Positions 1 to 7,564 of a stretch of 28,575 bases of DNA are shown one piece after another. The DNA lies in assembly GCA_964487895.1 (NCBI GenBank), contig CAZASM010000011.1:1-28575 (forward strand). Reading direction: 5' to 3'. Every line of letters begins with the position of its first letter. The first letter of the stretch is position 1. The notes below the pieces were generated by a model that was not told the origin of the DNA, ran no database searches, and saw nothing but the letters and a program-made list of their open reading frames with translations. This DNA is from CAYYYA01 sp964487895 (GTDB taxonomy: Bacteria; Patescibacteriota; Patescibacteriia; UBA1558; 2-01-FULL-52-15). The translations under genes and the position numbers were made by a program.

Positions 1-277
1 GGCCCGAATGGCCTTGAAGTCGTTCTCGAGGAGGCTCCGGCAGAAGATGAAGAGTTTTATCATCAATGTTTTCTTTCGTCACATCGACGAAAGTACAACG
101 ATAAATATTACTAATTAATTGGCCAAGCTGATTCGGCTTGAGTAAATTCTTTTCTAATAAAATATCCACCAAAGGGCGTTGCGTGCTCACAGCGATAGCT
201 TTGGCAGCTTTTAGTGTGTCAGCATCAATGACGCCAACCTTATTGATAATTTGCTCTATTTGAGCATCCTGGATCAT
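1..277 (-). CDS. PilB/GspE-type ATPase, N-terminal domain (3' part cut by the window edge)
   Basis: This is the first 92 codons of a gene that runs off the left edge, starting at ATG 277-275. The visible residues match the N-terminal (MshEN/T2SSE_N) domain of type IV pilus or type II secretion assembly ATPases. There is a helical start, then a 'RPLVDILLEKNLL' stretch matching the family's 'lgeiLvelgll', then 'FVDV' and 'LHLLPE', which correspond to the usual 'pfvdl' and 'ipe' elements. The ATPase core, with its Walker motifs, lies outside the window. A receiver-domain gene ends 31 nt upstream on the same strand, and the two probably share a transcript. The last codons (positions 1-45) are GC-rich and no longer fit the family, so a frameshift or poor sequence at the edge is possible. 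PilB and GspE cannot be told apart here. Confidence 0.6.
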   Translation of the reverse strand, partial: MIQDAQIEQIINKVGVIDADTLKAAKAIAVSTQRPLVDILLEKNLLKPNQLGQLISNIYRCTFVDVTKENIDDKTLHLLPEPPRERLQGHSG

Positions 278-308
278 GAAATTTTATTTTTGTTCTGTTT
301 TTGACTGT

Positions 309-701
309 TTAGGCTGGTACTTTTTGTAAGGCAGGTACGTGACTAATAATCACCTGGTACATACTTTCAAAATTAGTCGTGTCTTTATTGATATAATCGA
401 CAGCTCCCAAAGCTCTGGCCTTGGCCTGATCATCTGCTTGCACCAAATGACTAAAGACAATAACCGGTATTTGATTGATTAAACCCTTATTTTTCAGCTC
501 AGTTAAGACTTCAAAGCCATTTTTTTTTGGCATGATCACATCCAAAACAACAATATCTGGTTTATCAGCTAAAATCTTGGCCAAGCCTTCCTCACCATTA
601 ACCGCCACACTGACCTGCCAACCTCTATCCAACCAATCGCTAGAGTAGATTTTACGGATAAACTCATCATTATCAATAATTAAAATTTTCAACGTATTCA
701 T
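309..701 (-). CDS. Single-domain response regulator (CheY-like receiver)
   Basis: This 130-aa protein is a receiver domain with no output domain. The key residues are in place: the acidic pair D10 and D12 ('IIDND'), phospho-acceptor D54 in 'VVLDVIMP', S84 as the conserved Thr/Ser, and K106 in 'YINKD'. Such proteins act by binding a partner once phosphorylated. Its gene precedes the PilB/GspE-like gene by 31 nt on the same strand, so a role in controlling pilus assembly is a reasonable inference but is not shown. A promoter (TTGTCT, 17 nt, TATAAT) lies just upstream. No histidine kinase gene is present in the window. Confidence 0.9.
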   Translation of the reverse strand: MNTLKILIIDNDEFIRKIYSSDWLDRGWQVSVAVNGEEGLAKILADKPDIVVLDVIMPKKNGFEVLTELKNKGLINQIPVIVFSHLVQADDQAKARALGAVDYINKDTTNFESMYQVIISHVPALQKVPA

Positions 702-723
702 TGATATTCTGCAGTTGCATTTA

Positions 724-759
724 TAACAAAATTATACAATATTTACGTCATAAAGACAA
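724..759 (-). promoter_or_regulatory. Promoter of the response regulator gene
   Basis: A -35 box TTGTCT (754-759) and a -10 box TATAAT (731-736) are separated by 17 nt on the minus strand. The predicted start near 724 gives a leader of about 23 nt before ATG 701. Confidence 0.6.
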
Positions 760-778
760 TAACAAAAGGAGAAAAAAT

Positions 779-1213
779 TTACACTTCTTCCTCCTCAGTG
801 ACCTGCAAGGCACAATTACCGACATACCAATGATTATCACGATGATGAAGGTAATACAGACTAACCGATGGAATATTAATCACCCGATCGGTAGGCATTA
901 ATCTTAAATATGGAAACAAAGTTGCTCTTAATTTTCTCACAGGAATTTCTTGATCCAAAGCACGACAATAAAAAACTCCTTCTTTGTCTCCGATGACAAA
1001 AGTCTCCGGCCAGTCAGCTACTATCGTTGGCTGGTCACGAAGCAGGGCACGCAAAGCTTGAGCTAAAACTTTGCTATCAGAGCGACGATCGAGATAGACA
1101 TAATGAGCGTGCTGATTCCTGTAGGTATCAACATCGACAAAAACTAATACGATAAAAATAAATCCCGCCAGCCAAATAATCCACCTCCGCTTCTGACCAC
1201 CCTGTTGCATCAT
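779..1213 (-). CDS. Small membrane-anchored protein of unknown function
   Basis: A 144-aa protein from ATG 1213, which overlaps the stop of the upstream glycosidase-like gene in the ATGA pattern of translational coupling. An in-frame start at 1246 would give a 37-bp overlap and is less likely. After a short basic N-terminus, about 18 hydrophobic residues ('WIIWLAGFIFIVLVFV') form one membrane segment. The remaining ~110 residues would be extracytoplasmic and end in an acidic tail (EEEE). I recognise no family. The coupling to a membrane-tethered glycosidase-like protein and an EamA permease suggests a shared envelope function, by context only. Confidence 0.7.
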   Translation of the reverse strand: MMQQGGQKRRWIIWLAGFIFIVLVFVDVDTYRNQHAHYVYLDRRSDSKVLAQALRALLRDQPTIVADWPETFVIGDKEGVFYCRALDQEIPVRKLRATLFPYLRLMPTDRVINIPSVSLYYLHHRDNHWYVGNCALQVTEEEEV

Positions 1214-2241
1214 GTCTGATGAATAATCTTTTTCGCTGTCTCCCAATAAGAATTATCACCCTGAAGCAAGCGCAAGTACCACCACTCAGCACCCCAAAAA
1301 TAAGTAGCCGAAAAACCAGTACGTCGAGCTAACTCTGCGTTGGTTTCTAACTGTTGCAGAGGAAAGGATTGTTGAATTTCGGCTACGGTCAAATCTTTCA
1401 TCGAGCTACTAGCCGTAGGCCACGGTTCAGCTTGAAGCTCGGCCACAATAGTATTAGACATGGCTAATTTGTTCCAACTAGCTTTCAACCGGTAGAGCCA
1501 AGCTGGCCAGGGCGTATAAGTATAGCCCAAACTTGGGTTCCAAGCTACACGATACATGGTTATACCGATATTATCTGACAGACCAGCTACTTGAGACCAA
1601 GTGCTAAACTCCCCACTATCAGTCAAAAAAATCTTTCGCTGAGTATCAACCTGACGAATACGAGCCATCACACTAGCTAAAAACTCTTTGTCCCCCTTCG
1701 GGCAATCTCCAAACCAATTAACAAAATACTCATTTTCTGCCTGCCAACTTACAATTGCCTGAATATTATTAAAATGTTGAACAGTATTAGTTACCATAGC
1801 CAGCTCTCGGTCACGAATTCTTTCTTCTGGTAGGCTCCCTGTCCACCGTGGAACGTGACATTCAGGCCAACGTGGTAAGCGACGACCAACAACAGCGATA
1901 AAATTTACTCCCCTTTTCTCACCTTCAGCCAACATCCAATCATAATCAGAATAATCCATGACACCATCTGCACGTTCAATATCTGACCAATATATTGGTA
2001 GACGAATGTTCTTTATTTTTAAGTCATCCAAAAGAGCTACATACGCCTGACGCCAATCTACACCCAAGCTTTCAGCATAGGGACGAGAAAAAGTAATACC
2101 CCACTCAGACTGCTGATTAGCAGTATATTGAAAAGTTAAAAAATGACGATCAATTTTAAAAAAGTACCAAGAACTAACTATGATTAATAAAATAAAAAAT
2201 AACCAACGCAGATATATTTTCGGTCGAGTAAAAAAAATCAT
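1210..2241 (-). CDS. Membrane-anchored clan GH-A glycoside hydrolase-like protein
   Basis: A 343-aa protein with an N-terminal membrane anchor (about residues 11-28) followed by a probable (beta/alpha)8 barrel. Barrel-like elements include 'NIRLPIYWSDIER' (about 78-90) and 'FIAVVGRRLPRWPE' (about 114-127). The clan GH-A catalytic pair can be placed: N170-E171 in 'SWQAENEYF' as acid/base and E268 in 'IVAELQAEPW' as nucleophile. 'ATYFWGAEWWY' near the C-terminus resembles the last barrel strand. These features fit families such as GH5, GH39 or GH42, but the family and substrate cannot be chosen by eye. It starts in a 4-bp ATGA overlap with the EamA gene and couples the same way to the next gene. 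It likely acts on a glycan at the outer face of the membrane. Confidence 0.75.
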   Translation of the reverse strand: MIFFTRPKIYLRWLFFILLIIVSSWYFFKIDRHFLTFQYTANQQSEWGITFSRPYAESLGVDWRQAYVALLDDLKIKNIRLPIYWSDIERADGVMDYSDYDWMLAEGEKRGVNFIAVVGRRLPRWPECHVPRWTGSLPEERIRDRELAMVTNTVQHFNNIQAIVSWQAENEYFVNWFGDCPKGDKEFLASVMARIRQVDTQRKIFLTDSGEFSTWSQVAGLSDNIGITMYRVAWNPSLGYTYTPWPAWLYRLKASWNKLAMSNTIVAELQAEPWPTASSSMKDLTVAEIQQSFPLQQLETNAELARRTGFSATYFWGAEWWYLRLLQGDNSYWETAKKIIHQT

Positions 2242-3170
2242 TGAATATAATAAAAACCAATAGCCATCAGAATCAAAGCTAATACCTTCATTGCGATAAT
2301 TTGTTTACTGATATGTTCGGTCAATAAATGAGGGTGTTTCCAACTTGCTAAACCAGCCAATAGTAGAATAAAACCATATTGAGCGCCTTGTAAGGCTAAA
2401 ATAATCGGCAACTTACTTTCTGCTAAGCGAATAGCATAATTTTGACCTAAGAAACCAACTGCTGCTAGAGCTTGATTGCCTAGTAAACCACTGCGCATTT
2501 TCCAGCTAATTGTTCTAAAGGGATGAGCCACTAACTGGCGGTTACTTTTCCACATTAACATGACGATTAAAACCAGCAAGGTTCCTAATCTAGGCCAAAC
2601 AATGCCGTTGATAAAAGTAGTATCTAAACCATAAGCTGAAATTGTCGTGTGGGCAAAAATCCGTTCGGTCAATAAGAAAAAGATAGAAAAAGAAAGTCCA
2701 GCTGAGAGAGACCAATAAAACCAAGCTAGTGATTTGTCTTTTGGTCTTTTCGGATCACTCGGCATGACACTCAATAGAACAGTACCAGCCAGTAAGAGAC
2801 AAAAAGCCAAAATTGTTTGCCAGGCAAATTTTTCTGGTTGCAGCAAATATGACACGATGAAAGTAATCAGCGGAGTAGAACCACCGATAACAGGTATAAC
2901 CCGTGAAGTCTCACCTATTTGCAGAGCTTTGTATAATAAAGCTAAGGATAATGTGAATAAAGCGCCATTAACTAAACAAATAACTAACCAGCCCCAACCA
3001 ATCCAAGTGGCAGCTGGTGCCATGATAAATACCACTAAACTTAAGGCGCTAACCCAAATAACATAAAAAGTACTACTGGCTACTACTTTTGACAAAAAAA
3101 ACTTATCTACCAGTGTACTGATAGCCAAAATTGCATAAGCAACCAAAACGACAGCGATCCAAGATATCAT
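2238..3170 (-). CDS. EamA/DMT-family transporter
   Basis: This 310-aa protein is almost wholly hydrophobic, with about ten predicted membrane helices in two similar halves, the layout of the drug/metabolite transporter (EamA) superfamily. Typical features are the first helix 'AYAILAISTLVDKFF' and the family-like 'GETSRVIPVIGGSTPLITFIVSYLL' region split by a short turn (about residues 86-110). The substrate is unknown; members export amino acids, metabolites or nucleotide sugars. It heads a tightly coupled three-gene operon with a glycosidase-like protein and a small anchored protein, so a sugar-related substrate is conceivable but only inferred. Confidence 0.85.
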   Translation of the reverse strand: MISWIAVVLVAYAILAISTLVDKFFLSKVVASSTFYVIWVSALSLVVFIMAPAATWIGWGWLVICLVNGALFTLSLALLYKALQIGETSRVIPVIGGSTPLITFIVSYLLQPEKFAWQTILAFCLLLAGTVLLSVMPSDPKRPKDKSLAWFYWSLSAGLSFSIFFLLTERIFAHTTISAYGLDTTFINGIVWPRLGTLLVLIVMLMWKSNRQLVAHPFRTISWKMRSGLLGNQALAAVGFLGQNYAIRLAESKLPIILALQGAQYGFILLLAGLASWKHPHLLTEHISKQIIAMKVLALILMAIGFYYIQ

Positions 3171-3184
3171 ATTTATTTCATCTC

Positions 3185-3200
3185 AAAGCTAATTATAGCA
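3185..3200 (-). promoter_or_regulatory. Extended -10 promoter of the EamA operon
   Basis: TGCTATAAT on the minus strand (-10 hexamer 3192-3197) is an extended -10 element (TGnTATAAT). No good -35 is visible; that region would fall inside the end of the OLD gene. The predicted leader is about 14 nt. Confidence 0.55.
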
Positions 3201-3210
3201 CATTACCACC

Positions 3211-4479
3211 TTAGAGAGCTTCAATAATTTCACGCAAAGGTCGCATAATTTCTGAGGTGTATTCAGTTGCGGTAATCTGTGGTACAGCGCGCAAAGCATT
3301 CAGCGGCTTCTTATCATCTTTCTGATACTTACGGGGATAATGTTTCTCCACACTTCCAGATGGTAAAACAAAAATATCTTTATTTTTTAACTGTTCAATT
3401 AAATACTCCCTGTTATTCTGACGCAAACGCTGGCCGTTTAAATATTCGCGCGACCAAGCATCTAAGGCGTCTAAATCTAGCATAATAGCATAAGGAATAT
3501 GAAAACGTTGCAACAAACCAATGTAGATATCCATATTGCCTTTGCCATGAGCTTCCATCACCTTAATCTCCAAACCTCCACGATAGAAACGATCTATCAA
3601 TCCCCGCATTAATAACCGATCAGAAACACCCTCAACAATTAAAACCTTATCAGCAAAAAAGACTTCTAAGTTATCGGCATTTAATTCTTGGGTTAGACGC
3701 TCACGAGGAATATTTCTCGTTGACCGATCAAGGCTATAGACCTTAGTACCATCACTAGCTGATCTGACTACACGAAAAATATTAAATAATGTTTGTGGCT
3801 GGATAAATAGCGGCGAATGCGTCGTTAAAATTATCTGATTCGTCACTTTGGTGCTGAGAACTTTGAGTAGCCGTTTAATCAAACCTGGGTGCAAATGGGT
3901 CTCTGGCTCATCTAATATGACAATAGGATAATCAGGGTGTAATGCATATAGTAAAATAATAAATATCTTTTGAAAACCACTTCCCAATCTTTCTAATAAT
4001 ATCGTTCCCCCACCTTCCTTGACTGAAGGCTGGCCTGTCTGCCAATCAACATCTAGTATTGAACTATCCGCGGTCATAGTAGGAAAATACTGAGAAAATA
4101 AAGAATTTAGTAGCTCATATTTTTTTGGCCACTTTTCATAGAGAGCTCGATAATCCTCGGCAACTTGTTCGAAATCCCACGGTTCCTCTGCTAAGATACG
4201 CTTCAGTCGGGGTTTGAAACTTTTCGGTTGAGCTACCACTTGATAGCCATCGGCTAATAATTTCTCCTGCTGATCAAAAGTTACTGTCAAATGGCTCCGA
4301 TAATGATGCAAACGTTCCGGTGCTTTCTGCGGATTACAGACAAAATCAATAGCATCCAAAATATTAGTCTTACCACAATTATTCTGCCCAATGAAAATAT
4401 TGAGCGTTGGTGACAACTCCAGACGCAAGGTCTTGATAATACTTTTGTAAGAGACTATTTCTAATCTACTGATAGCCAT
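3211..4479 (-). CDS. OLD-family ATP-dependent nuclease-like protein (ABC-type ATPase plus TOPRIM)
   Basis: A 422-aa protein with both parts of the OLD (overcoming lysogenization defect) architecture. The ATPase part has a Walker A at G31-T38 ('GQNNCGKT'), a degenerate signature near 'LERLGSGFQK' (about 163-172), a Walker B at 'IVILDEPETHLHP' (D190, E191) and a switch histidine in 'LTTHSP' (H221). The TOPRIM part follows with 'VLIVEGVSD' (E283, D287) and 'IMLDLDALD' (D335, D337), its metal-binding acidic residues. It is shorter than many OLD proteins because the ATPase insert region is small. Related proteins cleave or nick DNA and can act in phage defence. No UvrD-like helicase (the Gabija partner) or reverse transcriptase gene lies beside it, so it looks like a stand-alone member. 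Confidence 0.85.
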   Translation of the reverse strand: MAISRLEIVSYKSIIKTLRLELSPTLNIFIGQNNCGKTNILDAIDFVCNPQKAPERLHHYRSHLTVTFDQQEKLLADGYQVVAQPKSFKPRLKRILAEEPWDFEQVAEDYRALYEKWPKKYELLNSLFSQYFPTMTADSSILDVDWQTGQPSVKEGGGTILLERLGSGFQKIFIILLYALHPDYPIVILDEPETHLHPGLIKRLLKVLSTKVTNQIILTTHSPLFIQPQTLFNIFRVVRSASDGTKVYSLDRSTRNIPRERLTQELNADNLEVFFADKVLIVEGVSDRLLMRGLIDRFYRGGLEIKVMEAHGKGNMDIYIGLLQRFHIPYAIMLDLDALDAWSREYLNGQRLRQNNREYLIEQLKNKDIFVLPSGSVEKHYPRKYQKDDKKPLNALRAVPQITATEYTSEIMRPLREIIEAL

Positions 4480-4487
4480 AGATAGTA

Positions 4488-4496
4488 ATTATATCA
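4488..4496 (-). promoter_or_regulatory. Extended -10 promoter, probably leaderless, of the OLD gene
   Basis: TGATATAAT on the minus strand ends 8 nt before ATG 4479. Transcription would start at or next to the start codon, and no Shine-Dalgarno sequence is present. Confidence 0.55.
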
Positions 4497-4527
4497 CAAA
4501 ATCGCTATCATACTTGACTCCCATAAT

Positions 4528-4563
4528 AAAAAACTGGGTCAATATTTTCATACTGCCCAGTTT
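4528..4563 (-). terminator. Rho-independent terminator of the CAP gene
   Basis: Arms AAACTGGG (4531-4538) and CCCAGTTT (4556-4563) form an 8-bp stem. On the minus strand a run of Ts (4528-4533) follows. It lies 21 nt past the CAP gene's stop. Confidence 0.7.
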
Positions 4564-4583
4564 ATCGGATTTACTAAGATCTG

Positions 4584-5765
4584 CTATAGATTCAGGCCTA
4601 AAATATTCACTACACCGTTGACAGCTTCAAAGCCGTGCCAACTCACAGCCCAGAGAGAACCAGCCAAGACAACGAGGAAAAAACTGGCAATGATTGCAGA
4701 GTGATGTTGAACTCGAAATTTAACAAAAATATTGATAGCCGCTAAGAGCAAGAAAGCAATGAAAGCTAAGAAATAGAAGTTATTACTCCAAGAAAATAAA
4801 CGAGCTAACCAACTATTGGATTGTGTAGCCACAGACGTAACTGTTTCGGCGGGAATATTAGTTTCAATGCCCTCCACTTGTGTAACTGCTATAGTTGATA
4901 CATTTTGCAGTGAGCCAATCGTAGTAGTTGATGCCGTAGTGGTCGCTTGAGATATAACTGCTACAGGTGGTTTCAAACGTGGATCGATAGGCTTGACTAC
5001 CGGTTTTGGTACTACAGGAGGAACCACGGTAATAGGCTTTGGTGTACTGATTGGCGGAGTGATAGGTGTCGTCGGAGTCACGACCACAGTCGGGGTCTTT
5101 GGAGCTTTGAGTGAAGCATAAAAAACTACCATTACATTAGTCGCTCGCCCATCTAGCTGTCCACTGACAGTAGCAATGCCAATATCATGATAATTAACGT
5201 TACGCACATTCTTATCGTGCGTTGGACTGAGTTTGAAAGCGTCCATCACAGCTTTGGCAGTAATAAAATCAGCAGCTAAATTCTCGCCGAAACGATCATA
5301 ATTATACTGACTAGTATCAACCCACTGCCACGGCTTCTTGCCGTCTGGTGTGTAATGACTAAAATAGTTTCGATCAATCATGTCTTGCGCCCGAACCTTA
5401 GCCACTTGATCAAGGTAGGCGTTTCGCACTAGAGGTTGCTCTCCTAAACTAATCCGATACTCATTGGTCAAACTGAACATTTCAGACTCCACAGCTGGTG
5501 ACAGCCAAGCTCCCACGGGTGTGACAGAAAAAACCATAATCACCAAAAAAAGCTTCAGCGCCAAAAGACTAAAAGCAATAGCATGAACTGAGTGCACGTG
5601 AAAAATTTTTGGATGATGATTATTACCAGAATGCGGTACGTAATAATCATGGAAAACGTGAAAAGCGCTTTCTAGGTGACTCCAGAGACCACAAGGTTTA
5701 GTCGATCTCCCGCCAAGCTTGGTCATTGTCGCTAATCGCTTAGTTGTATTTAGTTTAGCTGTCAT
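4584..5765 (-). CDS. Membrane-anchored CAP (SCP/YkwD-like) domain protein
   Basis: A 393-aa protein from ATG 5765; the open frame extends to a TTG at 5789, but that lies inside a terminator and upstream of the promoter's start point. A cytoplasmic His-rich segment (about residues 30-60) precedes a membrane helix (about 61-83). A CAP domain (about 90-220) follows, with 'NYFSHYTPDG' (His), 'RFGENLA' (Glu) and 'SPTHDKNV' (His), the usual CAP cavity residues. Next come a Pro/Thr/Val-rich linker and two C-terminal membrane helices (about 325-345 and 360-380). The exposed CAP domain is thus tethered at both ends. Bacterial CAP proteins are secreted or surface proteins of mostly unknown activity. 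The TTGACA/TATACT promoter overlaps the previous gene's terminator. Confidence 0.88.
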   Translation of the reverse strand: MTAKLNTTKRLATMTKLGGRSTKPCGLWSHLESAFHVFHDYYVPHSGNNHHPKIFHVHSVHAIAFSLLALKLFLVIMVFSVTPVGAWLSPAVESEMFSLTNEYRISLGEQPLVRNAYLDQVAKVRAQDMIDRNYFSHYTPDGKKPWQWVDTSQYNYDRFGENLAADFITAKAVMDAFKLSPTHDKNVRNVNYHDIGIATVSGQLDGRATNVMVVFYASLKAPKTPTVVVTPTTPITPPISTPKPITVVPPVVPKPVVKPIDPRLKPPVAVISQATTTASTTTIGSLQNVSTIAVTQVEGIETNIPAETVTSVATQSNSWLARLFSWSNNFYFLAFIAFLLLAAINIFVKFRVQHHSAIIASFFLVVLAGSLWAVSWHGFEAVNGVVNILGLNL

Positions 5766-5772
5766 AGGGAAT

Positions 5773-5808
5773 ATAAAATAGTATAGCAAAAAAGAGACAT
5801 TTTGTCAA
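5773..5808 (-). promoter_or_regulatory. Promoter of the CAP gene, inside the upstream terminator
   Basis: A consensus -35 TTGACA (5803-5808) and -10 TATACT (5780-5785) are separated by 17 nt on the minus strand. The -35 forms part of the loop of the hairpin at 5788-5821. The predicted start, about 5773, leaves a leader of only about 7 nt. Confidence 0.75.
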
Positions 5809-5821
5809 ACGTCTCTTTTTT
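5788..5821 (-). terminator. Terminator of the 523-aa dockerin-like gene
   Basis: Perfect 11-bp arms (5788-5798 and 5811-5821) carry the GAGAC/GTCTC core flanked by A6 and T6 runs, so the hairpin could work in both directions. It begins 21 nt after the stop at 5843. Confidence 0.85.
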
Positions 5822-5842
5822 GTTTACTAAGTATTTAGCGAA

Positions 5843-7414
5843 TTACCAGACAAACAGTGATTTTATCACCTTACCAACATAACCAATGAAAGAAGCTTTT
5901 GGTTCTGCTTTCTCCACTTTTGGGCTAGTGTTAATAACTGGTTTGATAGTTTTGATAGCTGGAGCAGATAATACTGCTACCTGACTACCTGACTTAATTT
6001 TAGTAGTTTTTACTTTAACAGTATTCTTTGTAATTGTCGGTTTAACTGGAGTATTCTCAGGAGACAACTTCAATGGACCAACTATATAGCCGGTTGCAGC
6101 TGGAGCAACGATATCCTGAGCTACTTCTGGTGACGCAGGTAAGTCTAGATTGTAACGACTACCAGTGCCAGATCCACCACCAATTGAAGGAGCAACTTCT
6201 AAGACAACTGGAATACCAACTGGAAGAGGTTCATCTTGAACTACTGGAGCTGTGTTCAAAAGTTGATTCATACAAGTATAATCATGCAACTTTGTTTCAC
6301 CGTTAGCATCAATATCCGCTTCGGTTTGAGAGTTAAGATAGAATGGGGTGAAAAGCACAGCATCAGCTAAAGTAACTTTTCCGTCATCATTGAAATCAGC
6401 TAAATCAGCGCTACAAACATTTTCGATCTTACAGGTAGAACTACAACCGTCGTTTTCGACATTATTACCATCATCACACTGTTCACCTAAACGTTGTTGA
6501 ACGGTCTTGTCTCCACAAACTGGAGCACACTGCATTGGACACTGATAAGTAGCGGAAGCAATCTGATCTAGAGAACAAAGATAATCACCGTAATCAACTG
6601 AGCTGTTTTTATTCAAATCAGCCAATAAATTACCGGTTGAATAGTGACCAGTGAAAGTCACGGCATCATTTAAATCAATTTTTTGATCAGCGTTATAATC
6701 AATAGGATTGATACAAGCCTGCACCGGAGCGCAATCTAGCTTACAAGTATAGGGGCCTGCATTACCGTAAAATGGAGTAGCACAAACAGCATCAGCTAAA
6801 CCAACCTGTCCATCGTAATTAAAATCAACGGTAATATCATAGGTGTTGTTACTAGTAGCCGCATCATAACGCTTTTGGAATTCCATCGCATCACTAAGAG
6901 TCAATTGACCGTCAGCAACGTGGTTACCTTGAGTATCATTGTAATCCAAAGGTGAGTTACAAGAGATACCAGTATTCACATCACGACCCTTTGGTGTTTC
7001 ACAGTTTAAAGGGCATGAGATAGGACCGGCATTACCATAGTATGATTGTGCACAAAAATAATCAGAAATATCGTTTACCTGATTTTGATTACTATCAACT
7101 GAGGCATCATAGGCAGCAGCAAAAGGCATAGCAGCCATAAAACGCTGAGTGAAGACAACAGCGTCAGCTAAGGTCAATTGACCATCAGCTGTCATATTTC
7201 CCTGACCATCGGTATAATCCAAAATTGAGACACATTGATCACCAGTGATCACATCGTCTCCGTGGATTACGCTAGGCACGGGTTCAATAGCTACTGGTAT
7301 TTCACCAATAGTATTATCATTATCAGTTGTAGCATGAGCCACAAATGAAGCTGTATAGGTAGTCGCAACGGTTATGAGCGCGATAGCAACTATGAGGGCG
7401 TACTTTTTGAACAT
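5843..7414 (-). CDS. Secreted multi-dockerin-like/DUF4215 protein
   Basis: A 523-aa protein with an N-terminal signal peptide (about residues 1-29, ending 'VAHAT'). Four dockerin-like modules follow at about 61-138, 152-228, 234-297 and 334-386. Each has Asp/Asn-rich loops resembling EF-hand calcium sites, for example 'DFNYDGQVGLADA', 'DLNKNSSVDYGDY' and 'DFNDDGKVTLADA', and most end in a paired-Cys segment. A DUF4215 cysteine-rich repeat ('EQCDDGNN...DGCSSTC') lies at about 300-328. The C-terminal ~130 residues are Pro/Val/Lys-rich and low in complexity. There is no LPxTG-like motif; the end ('VGKVIKSLFVW') is only a short hydrophobic tail, so how it is retained is unclear. The modules match those of the large sorted protein next door, suggesting recent shared ancestry. 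No cohesin partner is visible. Confidence 0.85.
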   Translation of the reverse strand: MFKKYALIVAIALITVATTYTASFVAHATTDNDNTIGEIPVAIEPVPSVIHGDDVITGDQCVSILDYTDGQGNMTADGQLTLADAVVFTQRFMAAMPFAAAYDASVDSNQNQVNDISDYFCAQSYYGNAGPISCPLNCETPKGRDVNTGISCNSPLDYNDTQGNHVADGQLTLSDAMEFQKRYDAATSNNTYDITVDFNYDGQVGLADAVCATPFYGNAGPYTCKLDCAPVQACINPIDYNADQKIDLNDAVTFTGHYSTGNLLADLNKNSSVDYGDYLCSLDQIASATYQCPMQCAPVCGDKTVQQRLGEQCDDGNNVENDGCSSTCKIENVCSADLADFNDDGKVTLADAVLFTPFYLNSQTEADIDANGETKLHDYTCMNQLLNTAPVVQDEPLPVGIPVVLEVAPSIGGGSGTGSRYNLDLPASPEVAQDIVAPAATGYIVGPLKLSPENTPVKPTITKNTVKVKTTKIKSGSQVAVLSAPAIKTIKPVINTSPKVEKAEPKASFIGYVGKVIKSLFVW

Positions 7415-7473
7415 ATTGTTCGAGATTATGTAATTTAATAAATTTTGGCTAATCTAAGCTACTTTTTGTGTTG

Positions 7474-7509
7474 ATAGAGTATCATACATTAAATTAAATA
7501 AAATGTCAA
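7474..7509 (-). promoter_or_regulatory. Promoter of the 523-aa dockerin-like gene
   Basis: TTGACA (7504-7509) and TATGAT (7481-7486) are spaced 17 nt on the minus strand, with a predicted start near 7474 and a leader of about 60 nt. The -35 overlaps the 3' arm of the hairpin at 7507-7541. Confidence 0.75.
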
Positions 7510-7541
7510 TACCGCGCCGAGCTTAACTTGGCGCGGTATTG
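7507..7541 (-). terminator. Strong hairpin after the sortase cassette
   Basis: A perfect 12-bp inverted repeat (CAATACCGCGCC, 7507-7518, and GGCGCGGTATTG, 7530-7541) with an 11-nt loop lies 24 nt past the stop of the 1097-aa gene. Only a loose T-rich stretch follows on the minus strand. Confidence 0.7.
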
Positions 7542-7564
7542 TTTCTGACCTGCGTTAAAGCGTT

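Noticed and set aside
2734..3066. 110-codon plus-strand frame opposite the EamA gene
   Set aside because: It is antisense to a clear membrane protein; its composition is that of complemented hydrophobic codons.
3211..4479. Gabija-type defence system
   Set aside because: An OLD-like GajA candidate is present, but there is no UvrD-like GajB gene on either side.
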